From: Kappaphycus alvarezii
Taxonomy: Eukaryota > Rhodophyta > Florideophyceae > Gigartinales > Solieriaceae
Direction of reading: 5' to 3'
Assembly (NCBI GenBank): GCA_002205965.3
Contig: NADL03000151.1
Location: 1 to 64,000, forward strand
Length of the DNA stretch: 64,000 nucleotides
Shown here in pieces: positions 39,234 through 51,446 of this stretch. Position numbers and translations under genes: made by a program. The notes below the pieces were generated by a model. The model ran no database searches, was not told the DNA's origin, and was given only the letters and a program-made list of their open reading frames with translations. Positions within the stretch are counted from its first letter, which is position 1. Every line of letters starts with the position of its first letter.

Positions 39234-40092
39234 TAGCTTTGGAGCGGGAGGCAAACTTCTGCATGTTGCGGGGTACGATCAATCGCTGAAGCTGCACACG
39301 TGGACCAAATTGCATAGCTGACCTTTTGATAAAGCCGAGAGGATACCTTCGCCCTAGAGCTTCTGATACGGGACGCGATTGCAGCCGCATATTCGTCGAC
39401 CATCTTGGATATGGTCTCCGATGGGCATCCCAGCGAATCAAAGGCTGGCGGGACAAACTGCCAGCCGAGAAGCGGGCGTCCCGGTGAAGTATGGCCAGGA
39501 ATGGCGGCGATTTTGGTTGCAAAGTCTCTCAGTTTCCGTCGTTCTGCCGCATTGGCGGCGGCGCTCGCTTCCCGGGCTCCGTTGGATAGGAAGCACTGTT
39601 GGAAAGGTGAGGAGACTGTGATGTCATACGCAACCGGAGAGAGAGCGTATGATTTTCCGGAGAAGTAGTCGAGTGGACGAGTATGTCAGCAGGTCGGGCG
39701 TCCAGTCCGGGAAGTAAATACGGGACTTCATAGTGGACGCCAGCTCCAGCGGCTTTGAACAGGTCTTTGCCGAGCAATTTTGCCACAGCTTCGTGGCGGT
39801 TCTTCCAACCGAGACCTTTGTTACACAGGTCAGCGGCATGGTCGCCGAGGTGGTCCATGGGCGCCTTGCATTCCACGCAAAGGAGCGGGACCGTTTCGTC
39901 GAAGACGGGGACTCCTAAGTGGCGCCGCAGCATCATTGACCACACATCATCGTATATGTGGGTGACCACAGACGGATGGACAGTGAGGAATGCCGTAGCA
40001 GGTGTATGCAAAAAAGCGTTACGGCGGATGCGTTGACGAATGTCGGGTTCAGAGTGTGACGAGGGGCAGGATATGTAACTACATGTTCCACG
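39234..40092 (-). pseudogene. non-LTR retrotransposon C-terminal region A, copy 3
   Basis: Equivalent to region A at 7450-8310. One G is missing from a G-run near 39636, after the RPAD motif, so the frame changes before the DITV motif. The remaining sequence matches the other copies. Confidence 0.68.
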
Positions 40093-40382
40093 TCAAACAA
40101 AAGGTATTAAAATATTAAAACATTCAGCAGAATCGCGTCTTATCTCGCAGACCGTTCCTCGAGACCAAAGCTGACCTTGAGATTAGGCAAGTGGCGTTCT
40201 AGCTACTGCGTAACTGTTTCGCTGTCTGTAAAATATGGTATTTGTTGTGCGTGGTGCCCTCGCCTCGCACAGGAGAAGGCACAGAAGAGTTCGACCGGAA
40301 GATGAAGGTCTACGTTCGAACATTGGCAGGGAGATTACTGTGCTCTGAAGAGTTCCGAGAATTCCAGTTGCCAGACAAACCC

Positions 40383-41258
40383 AAGGACGCGAAAACCCAT
40401 CTATTTGGATCGGGCTCATCGCCGCGAACAACATCGCGGCCGCGGCAGTCTGGGCTTCTTATTCATCCTCTAACAAGCTTTGCAAGACCTTGCTCCCAGT
40501 TCCTATTAATTAAGGAGCTGGGAACATATGAAACAGTTGAAAATGCTCATCGGAGGTGGTCGACCTCTTGCCTGCCGTCCAGGATTATCCCGTTCAGTGT
40601 AATTTGCGCAATAAAAACATCGAAAAGACCTTGACGGACTCAATCCATGAGGCAGTACAAGAAGGATTCCGCTTGAGGACTCCAGGATGCAGGCGTTTCG
40701 CACGTCTATGGCCCTCACGGATGCTAAAGAATGAGTGTACTGCCCCCATATCACGGACTCCAGACAACCATTGAACCTCGAGAGTTCTCGGTGTGCTTCA
40801 ATACTACTGTCAGTCACACTTTTTCACCCTGACACGCCATGCCAGAGAAGGAATTGCCCGGTAAAACTCGATATACGCGGCGATCATCTCATACACTGCT
40901 TTCTTGGAGCCCATAGAATCAACCGACATGATCGCCAAGTCAGCTTTCTCGCAAAAGAACTCTCAAGAGCTGCTCGTCATTCTGTCGTGGAGCCACGCCA
41001 TGATCTATACCGCTCAAGACCGGAAATCCGAGCAATGGGAAACAGCGGGGGGCGACTTTCTTGATGTCACTTTCGTGAATCCCCTCGCTCCCTCCAACAG
41101 GAGAGTGAGGGCCTTCAATCCGATGTCCTATCTGAATGCGGCGCGAAATGCATAGCAGAGAAGGTATCAATTTTGTATCGCGACCTCCACCAGAGGTAGG
41201 CTCGTGCCTGTGCCAATCTCCACTCTTCGACGTAGGCAACCGGATGCATGCGCGGTGC
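40383..41258 (+). pseudogene. non-LTR retrotransposon C-terminal region B, copy 3
   Basis: Same remnant as at 8601-9480, with 3 bases missing near 40618 and a missing G near 40795. The second loss fuses the upstream frame to the zinc-knuckle frame (40735-41064). The DFLDVTF block follows in its own frame. Confidence 0.68.
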
Positions 41259-41430
41259 TAAACGGGGGGAAGTTTGGGTGCTTTTGCTCTAGGAAGATAT
41301 ATTCGATTTATCCGAAAGTTTTCCAGACAACCACAATCGACTCAAAAAGCTGTGCCGACACAGTAATGGGGATGGAACTTCGCTCCCAAAATTCCCGCTA
41401 CTGCAAGGAAGTTGGGATCGTCGCCCTCGT

Positions 41431-41933
41431 CTAGCATCCCTCCTCTACTAGGTTCCCAACTTATCTGGGCATTCGGAGTCCCCCGTGGTACGAATGGACA
41501 TTTACATACCGCTGCATACGGGCTTCACAGTACCGATATCGCCGTCGACGTTACTGTTGCCCACCCTCCGCACGCCGCCACATTTCGCCAAGTACGGTTA
41601 CTGCGGCGCCGCCGCGACACTCGCAGAGCGCGAGAAACATCGTCATTACGGCACTTACTGCAACCGAAACGATATCCTCCTCTCCCGTCGGGATTGATAT
41701 CTATGGCGCCTTGGGCGACGACGGTAACGCTTTACCGCCGCCTTGCTTCCTTCGCTGCTTCCCGTCGCGGTTCCTCCCCTCAAGTGGAGCTCCGCGACTT
41801 CGTTACGTTTTGCATTTAGCCTCCAAATAATGCAGGGCGACAAGTTTCTACCCGCCGCCCGCATCCGTAGTTAATTTATGAATACCCTCCGCACGCCTCT
41901 GTGCGACATTGTACGACAAATAAATCTACACCA
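41431..41933 (+). pseudogene. non-LTR retrotransposon 3' end C, heavily indel-bearing, copy 3
   Basis: Same 3' end as at 9653-10166, but with many single-base losses, mostly in GC-rich short runs (41442, 41511, 41566, 41686, 41807 and others). The AATAAA tail is altered (TAAATCTACACCA). The frames are fragmented. The losses look like poor consensus rather than biological decay, since flanking sequence is unaffected. Confidence 0.6.
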
Positions 41934-42220
41934 GCTCCGAAGGTGGAGAGGTGCTGGAGGGAGCGAAAGCTAGGTGGCGATGGGGGCGTGCTGATGGATC
42001 CGATCGCGTCACAATCTGCTCCGATCGTCTTTTTCCTCAACTCACTACTTTCGCCATCGCTCTCCGCCCGTATGGGAAGATGAAATTTCTCAGGATGTCT
42101 TTCTCTCTTCTTCCTTTGTCGTGCCTCGATCTCTTCTTCGGCGACCTCAGTTCGCTCCTCGCCACATGGACATGATGGGGGAAATGTTTGAGTGCTTTAA
42201 TTTTTGAAAGATGTGGTCGG

Positions 42221-42441
42221 TTAGGATATGATGTGACTGCGATCAGACCCCATTCCGTACCTGCAGTCGTTCCGCAGTCGCGATGTCACCGCTATTCATT
42301 TCTCAATCTGAATCTGTCAAGAACGGCAGGTATCGCACCATTTGTGATGATCTTGATATGGATTTCTACCCGATTGGTTTAGATATCTACGGCTCTATTG
42401 GCCCTGGGACAGATGCTGGGCTGCATCGCATTTCCGAGTAA
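42221..42441 (+). pseudogene. non-LTR retrotransposon C-terminal region D, copy 3
   Basis: Same as region D at 10465-10686, but single-base losses near 42261 and 42282 and a gain near 42301 move it out of frame between GYDVTAIRPHS and the DIYG motif. Confidence 0.55.
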
Positions 42442-45400
42442 ATCGCCTCCCGGAAAGGGACTACTCGGGTTGCCGAACGTCAACGCCTTTTCATCGTTCT
42501 CGGACCCTTGGGCCAACAGCGTTCTTCGATTACTACCAATCGCAGGAAACTACACCGCCTTGATCCGTAATTCTGTGGTCCTGATATGTTCATGCGTCAG
42601 CAAAAGTCTCTCTCTCTGTTGTGAACCATAGATTCTGAAATAGAGGAAATTTTTGTTGTACATACCTCTTTTCCGTATCCTATTTTGAGAAAGAGTGTGG
42701 TCTTCTAACCTTGTGATACTATTTGGGGCGCCTGCGATTACAAACACAGCATAAAATCCAAATTGTTTTCTTTATGCGTTTATTATGTGACGACTGCACC
42801 ATCGAAGTTGTAGAACCAAACAAAACCACAATCCAAAATCTGGAGTATTTCTTGTCAATGTTTTCTGATCTGACATTTTCCACCCTATAGGATTTACTGG
42901 TCCACAACCTACCATATGTTTCGAATATTAAATCTCCCCCACATTTCCCCTCTCCATTGAAATAGTATTTTTGAATGGAAATCTCGTGGGATTATATTAG
43001 TTAGGGAAATAAGAAGAAGTATCATTACTTCTTAGTACTGAGGTTTTTAATGTAACTTCAATTCATAATAAGTATGGAAACACAGTGAATTTTGCTTTTA
43101 ATTCTCCTTTTTTTCTTGAATCACTTGTAATTTTAAACAAAGAACCCTGATTTTCGTGATCCAAGTGATAGAGAAGGACTTGTTGACTGAATTTGTTTTA
43201 TATTAGGATGATGTAAATAAATTTCTGAATTGGAACATGTACTTGGTATGAGCATTGTTGGTGTACTAAATCTATTAGTAATCATGTGAAATCTTAGCAA
43301 GCGTTATTTTTTCCTTTTCAGCATCCTCTTTGTTTCTTCGTAATTCTAAGTTATGTTGAAAGCGCCGTAAGAAATGGAAATATTGTTAACAATTTTTCCG
43401 CGTGTACTTTTCGCGAAAATGAATAATAGCTCACTGGAGGCAACAAATGCTTTCCCGGAGGAGTGTTGAAATTTCTTATCGGGGTTTCTGTTATGACCAG
43501 TGAAAATATGACATGTTCCTTTGTCAATACTAACTGAAACCCATCTAAAAAATTGTCTTGTGCAATCCATAAACCGACAAAAATTCTATAAATTTTGATT
43601 CATACCCTAGACCGACTACAATTATTTGTATTAAGAGGGCATGAATTGCTGAGAAAAGGCTTCATTTGCTCATTAAACAAATAACGTTAATTCGTTACTA
43701 CTTTTTCTCCTAGAATTAGTTCTATTTCAAAATTTCAGTCCTGATTTATATGTCTCTCCTAATAGATTTTTCTCAAGAGAAAATGATATTTTCTGTACCT
43801 GTGGATCAATTTTCTGTACGATAATTACATTCTTAGTATATCTTCTAGATACACAGAAATTTATAATTTTCCATGATAAATCCCACAAAATATAGTTGTC
43901 TCTACAAACATTCAACTGATGTTCATATCGTGATTCCCTTCAGAAGTCATTTTAGAATCAAAATGAAATCTTTTAGTATTTTCAAGTAGTTTCTTCTCAA
44001 ATCCTGGGCATCAGTAGAGGATTAACTATGGTTTTCATCAATTAAAGAGTTTTTTATTGGGTATAATTTGGATAGAAGGGCCACCGATTTCCTTAATGTT
44101 ATTTCTTGCTACTATTGAACTTCTTTTAAGACTCTCCTTCTTATTCTAAATGCAATTACAAAGAAGTAACACCGCTTGTTTGTACTACCACGGTAGACCC
44201 TACCTTTCGTTATTTCTAAATCCACACATACAGTATGACCGTTTATTTCTTTTTTATAGAATGCCATGGCCACAATTATGACTATACGAAGGTGAAGAGC
44301 TACAAAAATGACTATGGAAGTCACTTCCATTAAATAACTATTTTTATCACTTCGTATATTATAATTATATTTTTAATAGTTTCGTTTCTTGTTGAGTTAA
44401 CATTCAAATAAAGCCTTTTACAATTTCAATTTTTCGAATTCATTTCTTTTCTCTACGGGAAATATCATGTTCAATCAATTCCATTGAGTGGAATACTCTG
44501 AACTTTTTATTTTTATTCATTCAATTCAGATATTTCGGGATCATTAAAGAAATCATCTTGATTTGACAAGATCGTTTCATTCTTTATAACTACCAATGGT
44601 TAATTTGCTTTCTTTCGATTGTTTCCTCGATATCGTATTCATGTATAAATCGGCCAAGCTCATAGATTCATTGAATAAGTATTTTTCGTTGTATATGACA
44701 GGACTTTAGGGCAAAAAGGTAGATTCTGGGCACATAACTGTAGTCACCTTTTTCAAAAGCACCATACTCGACGATATTACGTCCTTATATTCCTATTCGA
44801 AAGTTATCCCTAATTTTAGAGCTCTGTGATAAATTGATGCGTTCAAATATTGACAGCTCTTTACCGTATATTAATAATCAAGGTACCGGTGAAATTAAGG
44901 ATGCTTTACTTTGAACAGGAGCAGATGAAAGTGCCACTAAATACAGTATGTGCCTGTCTTAATTATTCTCAGACAGTATTCTTAGAGGCTCTTATCGCAC
45001 TTAAATTCGCATTAAATAAGGATATTCTTTTTTCTTATATTGCTGCAAACTAGACATAATATTTAATAAGGTACAGAGAGCTCATGTTGATAACGAAAAT
45101 CTCTTCGAAATGACCTGTATTTATGTCGAAAAGGCCCAAGCTGATTTTATTGGCCTGCTATGTTAACTTCGTCGTACAAACTCTTTATTTGGATCTTGAA
45201 CTGCTTTTAGGAGCCGATACTTAAATTACTGTACAGAAGTCATAAAATTAAGCCAGTTAAATACCCGAAGTTGATGTGAAAGTCCATGATTTCATCTTTA
45301 ATATAAAGGACGACATCATGATGTTTTTACTCAACTTATACCAGAGCAGCAACCAATCTTGTCCTCAAACCATACTAAGAGGTATATGTCATATTAGAAG

Positions 45401-48400
45401 CACTTCTTCCCTTACTTTGTTCTTTCAAACTTTTGTTTCTCGCAAACTTATGTAATACAGACAACTCAGGTTTGATGAAGTTGGGTAATCAGTGGGATTT
45501 TCGTCTAACTGAGCACGTTAATATTATATATCACTGTGCCACGAATAAAATGAATTATGGAACTTCTGCAATCCTTTTAGATTTCGTGAAAAATATTTTA
45601 AATATCAATGCATAAAAAAGAATGAAATGACTGCAAACTGTGAGCCATTTTGGCGAAGATAGTTATTACTAACCGGAAATCCCGGTTTACAAAGGATCTT
45701 TTCAAGCACTGCAGTGTATAGCTGAAAACAATACAGCAAAAATGTTTTGGACTCATTCCAGCTGGGACATTTAAATGTATACTGTCACTCTACACAGCGA
45801 GGCGAAAATTAAATGTTTTTGAGCGAAACATTACCCGAGCGAAGCAGAAAAATGAAGTATCAGGAAAAAATCATAACTTAGAAATAAACGAGGGCTCCAT
45901 CATTTTACCAACATTTGTCAACTGATGGGTACAAAGAAAAGAAGAAATATAACAAGCTCTCCCCTTTAGTCATTTTCCCTCTTGATTTCAATTAAAAGGT
46001 GGTAGCTGGGAGTATTTATAATTTTTTTAAAGGAAAGGAAAGTATGCGAGTTAATTTCTCCCTAGTAACCATTGATAATGACCTATAGATGATCTCAGGG
46101 GCAGTAAATGAGCAAAAGTCAAAGTTTTTATTCTCAATCTTGCGTGCTTAAATTTTCGAACTCACTATATCGAAGCAATTATTCCTTTAAATGAAACCAC
46201 GCAATATAAACGGCAATGGTGTAGTCATCAATCTTCTTTCAATTTCCAAAGTACTTCGTCTAGCCTGTTCTACGTACCTAGTTCTCCTTTTGCTTCATGT
46301 TATCATATTACAAGCGTAAGGAGAAGAAATTGCGTATGCTAGTTTCCCTTGAAAAAATTTACGTTGTTGTCATAATTTGAAACATTCTATTCCGCAATTA
46401 TGTTTTTTTATCCTGCATTGCAATATTAACTGTAGATAATTATCGGATTTGTATTACGAAACTGAGGACATAATGTATCTTTTAAGGTCATCCGTATACC
46501 TGATATTTGACTCACTGTGGCAGAAAATGAAGGGATATACAAATTGAAAGATCCTTGCACCTTCAATTCAATGACACTACTGTACATATGCACTACAAGT
46601 ATTCTACTATATAGACCTGCGTTATTTAAAAATACCTAGTAGTTATTTAGGTTTTTTTTCTGGGTAATACATAAAAATTAGCGCTAGAAACAACTCAACA
46701 GAGGCATCTTTCTCTATAATGCCCGGAAAATACGGGTCTGATTTAGTGATACGCATTTGAACAAACTATTCAATTTTTTTTGAAATTTCTGTTTCAGGAA
46801 TAGTGCGCACTCAAAGTTTAAAATATATGTATTGTTATAGCATGTCGTCAAAGGCAGGTAGTTATACCAGCTAAGAGTATTCTCAAATTTCTAGAAAATG
46901 TTGCTTCATACGATAATTTAACCTAACTTTCTTTTAAAAGAATTCAGAGAAAGACGAAGTTGTTTGATTCTTAATTATCCAGGATTATTTTCATTTAGCA
47001 TAGTTTAATCCGATTTCGAACGTTTGCTATCATTTTTCAAATATATGCCCGAAGGAAGGAAGATTATTGTATTGAACAATGTAGCTGACTCACCGCAACA
47101 AATGTAAAGATAGTCGGAACATAGAGTTTACATAAAGAAAGTGGCGAAGGATTCCCGGAAATATACATTATTTCCGCAACCCACAATCATTCCTGTTTCA
47201 TGTTCGAAAGTCCAATTTTACCGTAGTACCTGTAGATTTTTCCCATATCAAGGAAGCGCTACAATATTTTGACCATTTTTATTGCAAATTCTTTACATGG
47301 GAAAGAAAGAATAATATATTTGATGGAGCAACAAGGTAAATTTGGAACATTGTGAAACTAAAAGTTTTGGAAGGAAACAAAATAGCTAATAAATTGTTCC
47401 AAAGAGTGAAAATCTCTCAAAATTTCGGTGTTACAATACAGCATGTTAGAAAAGTGATTCAAATACAAATTTATTGTCTTGTTATAAAACTGAGTAGCAG
47501 CAACCAGTTCCAATTTGAATTCAAAATAATTACTATTTTAATTTTCAGAAATACGTGGGTGCTATATTTTGATATGAAAAACAATGCTAAAAATTCCGTA
47601 GAGACAACAGCAGATGCATTAATTGCAGCAACACAGACCGCTTTTTCTGTTCTATTAATATTTATCAGATTGGTGTCGCGTGTATCACACTGAAATTTAT
47701 TTTCCTTAGACATAGCATACTTTGTGCTGTAACAATCTGTTCTTGCAGTTCAGATATACCAAGAGAAGTTATTAGTGTAGATATAGTAAGGATGAGTATA
47801 GAATTTTATAAGGCTGTCTTAGTTTTACTATATGGCGAACAGTATGATATGCTGAGGGTAAAATAAGATAAGCGGAGATAGCTAACCAAGAAGACTTTTA
47901 ATGTTGATATATTTCGTTGCGAATGAACCAAATATTTTCTTACATAGAATATTTTAATCTGTGCCTCCAGTAGACATCTTGTGATTAATTTATCCAAGAA
48001 TTGCAGTAATTCATTTCGTTTTGAGCCCTTTGTCATCCAGAAGTACAAGCATTTTCTTTCTGTACAGCAAAGCTTTTCACGTTTTCAGTATAATAGCAGA
48101 AATTTTCGTTTTGAATTTAACATCGAGTTCTTGGATATTAATGCATTTAAACAATATAAAATACTGAAAACATTTAAGGACCTATCCCAATTTTGGCTAA
48201 AAAAGGACTTTTCCGTATGAACAATCTCAAGAAGTTAAAAGTTCCCCATAGCTTTCTTTTTAAGGGCAATAAAGAAAAGGCAGTTCAATTTTCCCACAAA
48301 AACATTTCGTGGCTTTAGACTTTTAAAAATTCAGGCTTCACCCAGATCAATCAGCAATTTCCAAATTTTGAAACATATTTCGTCTCACTAACTTGTCTCA

Positions 48401-51293
48401 TATTATTAAATGAGCTATGAATATTGAACATATTCGCACAAAATTTTACTTAGTCTCCTTAACAGTAAATATTAGTTTACAATTCGGAAAATGGATCTAA
48501 CAAGTCAATTGAATGACTTAATTAATATGCAATTTCATCATCGTTGATCTGTTTCATAAGTGTAAACACAATTGAAGAAGTTTTGGAGGATCCTCAATTG
48601 CGATCAAGAATCTCATGAAATAGTTGTCTTCTGGGTCATTCCGGTTACAGTCATTGTACTGAACACATTTCAGCTACCATTGACAGTTGTTGCGAATATA
48701 TTTAATGATTTTCCGTGTAAATTATTTGTAATCTCGCTATGGGGTTTTCAATGTTAAATTTTCCATTTTTTTGGTTCCACCAATTTGAAATATTGTCAAC
48801 GCTATTTTCCACATATGCAAAAATTATCATTTAAATAGCCTAGAACCATCATTTTAACACCGAAATAACATTTCAAATTTCGTTCTACAAAATAAGGCAT
48901 TGTAGCTATTTTTCATGCGTGAACCTCTATCACACCAAAGAAAATGCCATTGGGAAACCAAATAATATTGAAAATCAGCCACAGGTAGGTATATTGCATT
49001 TAATTTACCGTATGCTAAGGAGTTAATCTTATTCTTTGACAGACCTGATATAAACTAATGTAAAAGGGGAGTAAACTTTAATTCAGAATGATACCTGGAG
49101 TCAATTTTTTTCCTAAAGTCTCTAATCGAAGGGTTTTGACAGGTTTCAGCTTCATGAAAAAGCTTTTTGTTAACAGTTTTCATTGCAAACATAAGAAGAA
49201 GGCTTTAAAATATACGTTGCGATCATTGCAACAAACAATATTGATTTTAGTAGGCTTGTCTATTTACTGTTTGGTTGAGCTTATTATGTAAATCTCTCCC
49301 TGGAAGTGGCAAAAATTTTAAAAGAGAAGATTCGACCGGAATTGCGACTCAATTGTCCTGTAATATCTATTCTCAGACATTGAATCGGCTTCATTTTTCG
49401 CTTTCATGCTTTAACTCTGAGAATTTTTGAAAATATATAAGTAAAGTACCTATGTCATTTCCCACTAATTAATAAATCAAATAAAGACGATAGATTTTTC
49501 AATTAATATTCCCTGAAAATTTTTCCATCGATGAAAAGAGCAATTTATTGACGAATAAAAGGGCTTTTTATGAGTACTCGCAAGAAACCTAGTAAAAAGG
49601 AGAGTTTGTACCTTCTCAGAAATGCTTAAAAATTCCCAGATCAAAATATTCCAAAAATATTGATAATAAATCATTTGAAATCAAAAGAGATACACATATA
49701 CATGATATCAGTACTTAATTCTCTCTTGTTCCTGTAAAGGAACAAGAGTAATCCAAATATGTAATTCCGGTAAATGTTTCATCCTCACCCCTCAATGAGG
49801 CTGAGAAAAAATGAAAACTTTAAATACCATAAAATTGTAGAGGAAACAATTTACGGGATTTTACTAACCATCCACTAGACTCAATATATATTTTGAAACT
49901 TAGAAATATAGCATATAATGTCTCAAGGATAGGTTAGATGGCGGTAAACAATAGTTAGTTTGGATTCAAATATCATCGTAATCTCGTAAATTCAAACCTG
50001 TATCGAAATTGGGAAAATATTTACCGCCATTTTATCATCGGAAAAATTCAGTAATCCAATAATTCATTACTTATACATAAAATGAATGAAACTGATTGAT
50101 TTGGGCTAATTAAAGTTATAGTGGAGAATTAAACCTCAAAGCCTATCGTCAAGACCAAAGAGCAACCTTTAAGTTTCTAGCTATTCATGCAACTAGGATC
50201 GAATTAAATGCGTTGCAGAAGTAAAGTTCGAAATAAAACTTTTGCATTTACATTTTTCATGTCTAATTCGGGACATCTGGGCCTGAGAAATATAATAACC
50301 ACAATAATACCTTACGTGAATTCAAAAATGTTAGATTTGATGTAGTTAGGTATGATTGCCTTTTGAACCGCATGAAATTAAAGATAGCAGCCAGAATCCT
50401 GCAGATCAATCAAATACTCCAAACCACGAAAACATAGTGGTTTTATGTAACCGTATTTTTAATTAAACAACTGCAAACTTTTCGGGACAAGTTAAGAATG
50501 TCAAGTTTAAAAGAGGAGTTTTTTCAAAATTGATCAGACCAATCCGGCGAAACCAAACATTCATGCTTTTACAGAAGCTCTGGTGTCTAAGAATCAGGTT
50601 CATAGAATCTAAATAACCAATTGGTTAACATTTATTACCAAGATCAAATTTCTTTGAGTTAGTTTTTTAGATACCATTTTGGTCTCCTAGTTACAAAGGC
50701 ACGCCCCTCTTCCGCATACTCCCCACAAAACTGATGGAATATCAGTCATGATGAACAACTGGATTTGTTAAATGATAAAATAACTCATCATCTTTGACAA
50801 ATCAGATCGGAATATCTTCATTTTAAACTCTGCGAAGGGTCTAATTTGCTCTGCGAATGACATAAATATCATTTCTCAGGTATTTTAAAACTACAGATTT
50901 CAGACAATAATAAATTATTGTAAATTACTGCATCCTATAATTAGGAAGTTTCCCGAAACATGATGAAAGTATTGGAAAAATCTCAAGAGCAAATAATTAT
51001 GACCATTGAACTCAAGTCAAAATTCAAAACCAAAAATAAAGTCTTCTTCCAAGGTATTTCACAAATTTTGGCCATTCACAAAGAGAATCCCTTCTAAAGA
51101 TGCGGATGGATTACTAAAACTTACCTAATTATTTTTCCTTTTATTTTAATCTCTCTGATACTTCATAAGATTGAATTTGTATCAATAGCAATTCAAAGTC
51201 ATCACAGCCAATAAAATAAAGTGTTATAGGTACTTCTCCAGCTAATTAGTCTTTTCCTCATCCAAAGGCTTACTCTCCAATTAAACAGATGAA
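42442..51293. other. AT-rich arm across the copy 3/copy 4 border
   Basis: Same content as 10687-19533, including the hairpin at 49723-49748. No supportable gene is seen. Confidence 0.7.
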
Positions 51294-51446
51294 ATGGAAC
51301 TCCGGATTCGACGAATATATTTGCAGTGTGATGAAAAAGCCGCCCGACGCGCCTTCTTAGATGACTATGACATTGAGAGAGATGAAAAGGAATCGTTAGG
51401 CAAGCTTTTGATGATTAATAGCTTCGCTATCTATGAAGGCACGTAA
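51294..51446 (+). CDS. unrecognised ORF, copy 4, altered C-terminus
   Basis: Same frame as at 3641-3766, but one A is missing near 51411. The reading frame therefore changes after residue 39 and runs 11 codons further to a TAA at 51444-51446, giving 50 residues. Three of four copies have the shorter form. The change is as likely a consensus error as a real variant. Confidence 0.28.
   Translation: MELRIRRIYLQCDEKAARRAFLDDYDIERDEKESLGKLLMINSFAIYEGT

Larger units (their letters stand above)
31783..47652. repeat. 15.9-kb tandem repeat unit, copy 3
   Basis: Third head-to-tail copy, the shortest at 15870 bp. Most of the shortening falls between 41431 and 42197, where about 22 net bases are missing relative to copy 1 as scattered one- and two-base losses. 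Elsewhere it matches the other copies as closely as they match each other. A 2-base loss at about 45815 is private to this copy. Confidence 0.97.
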
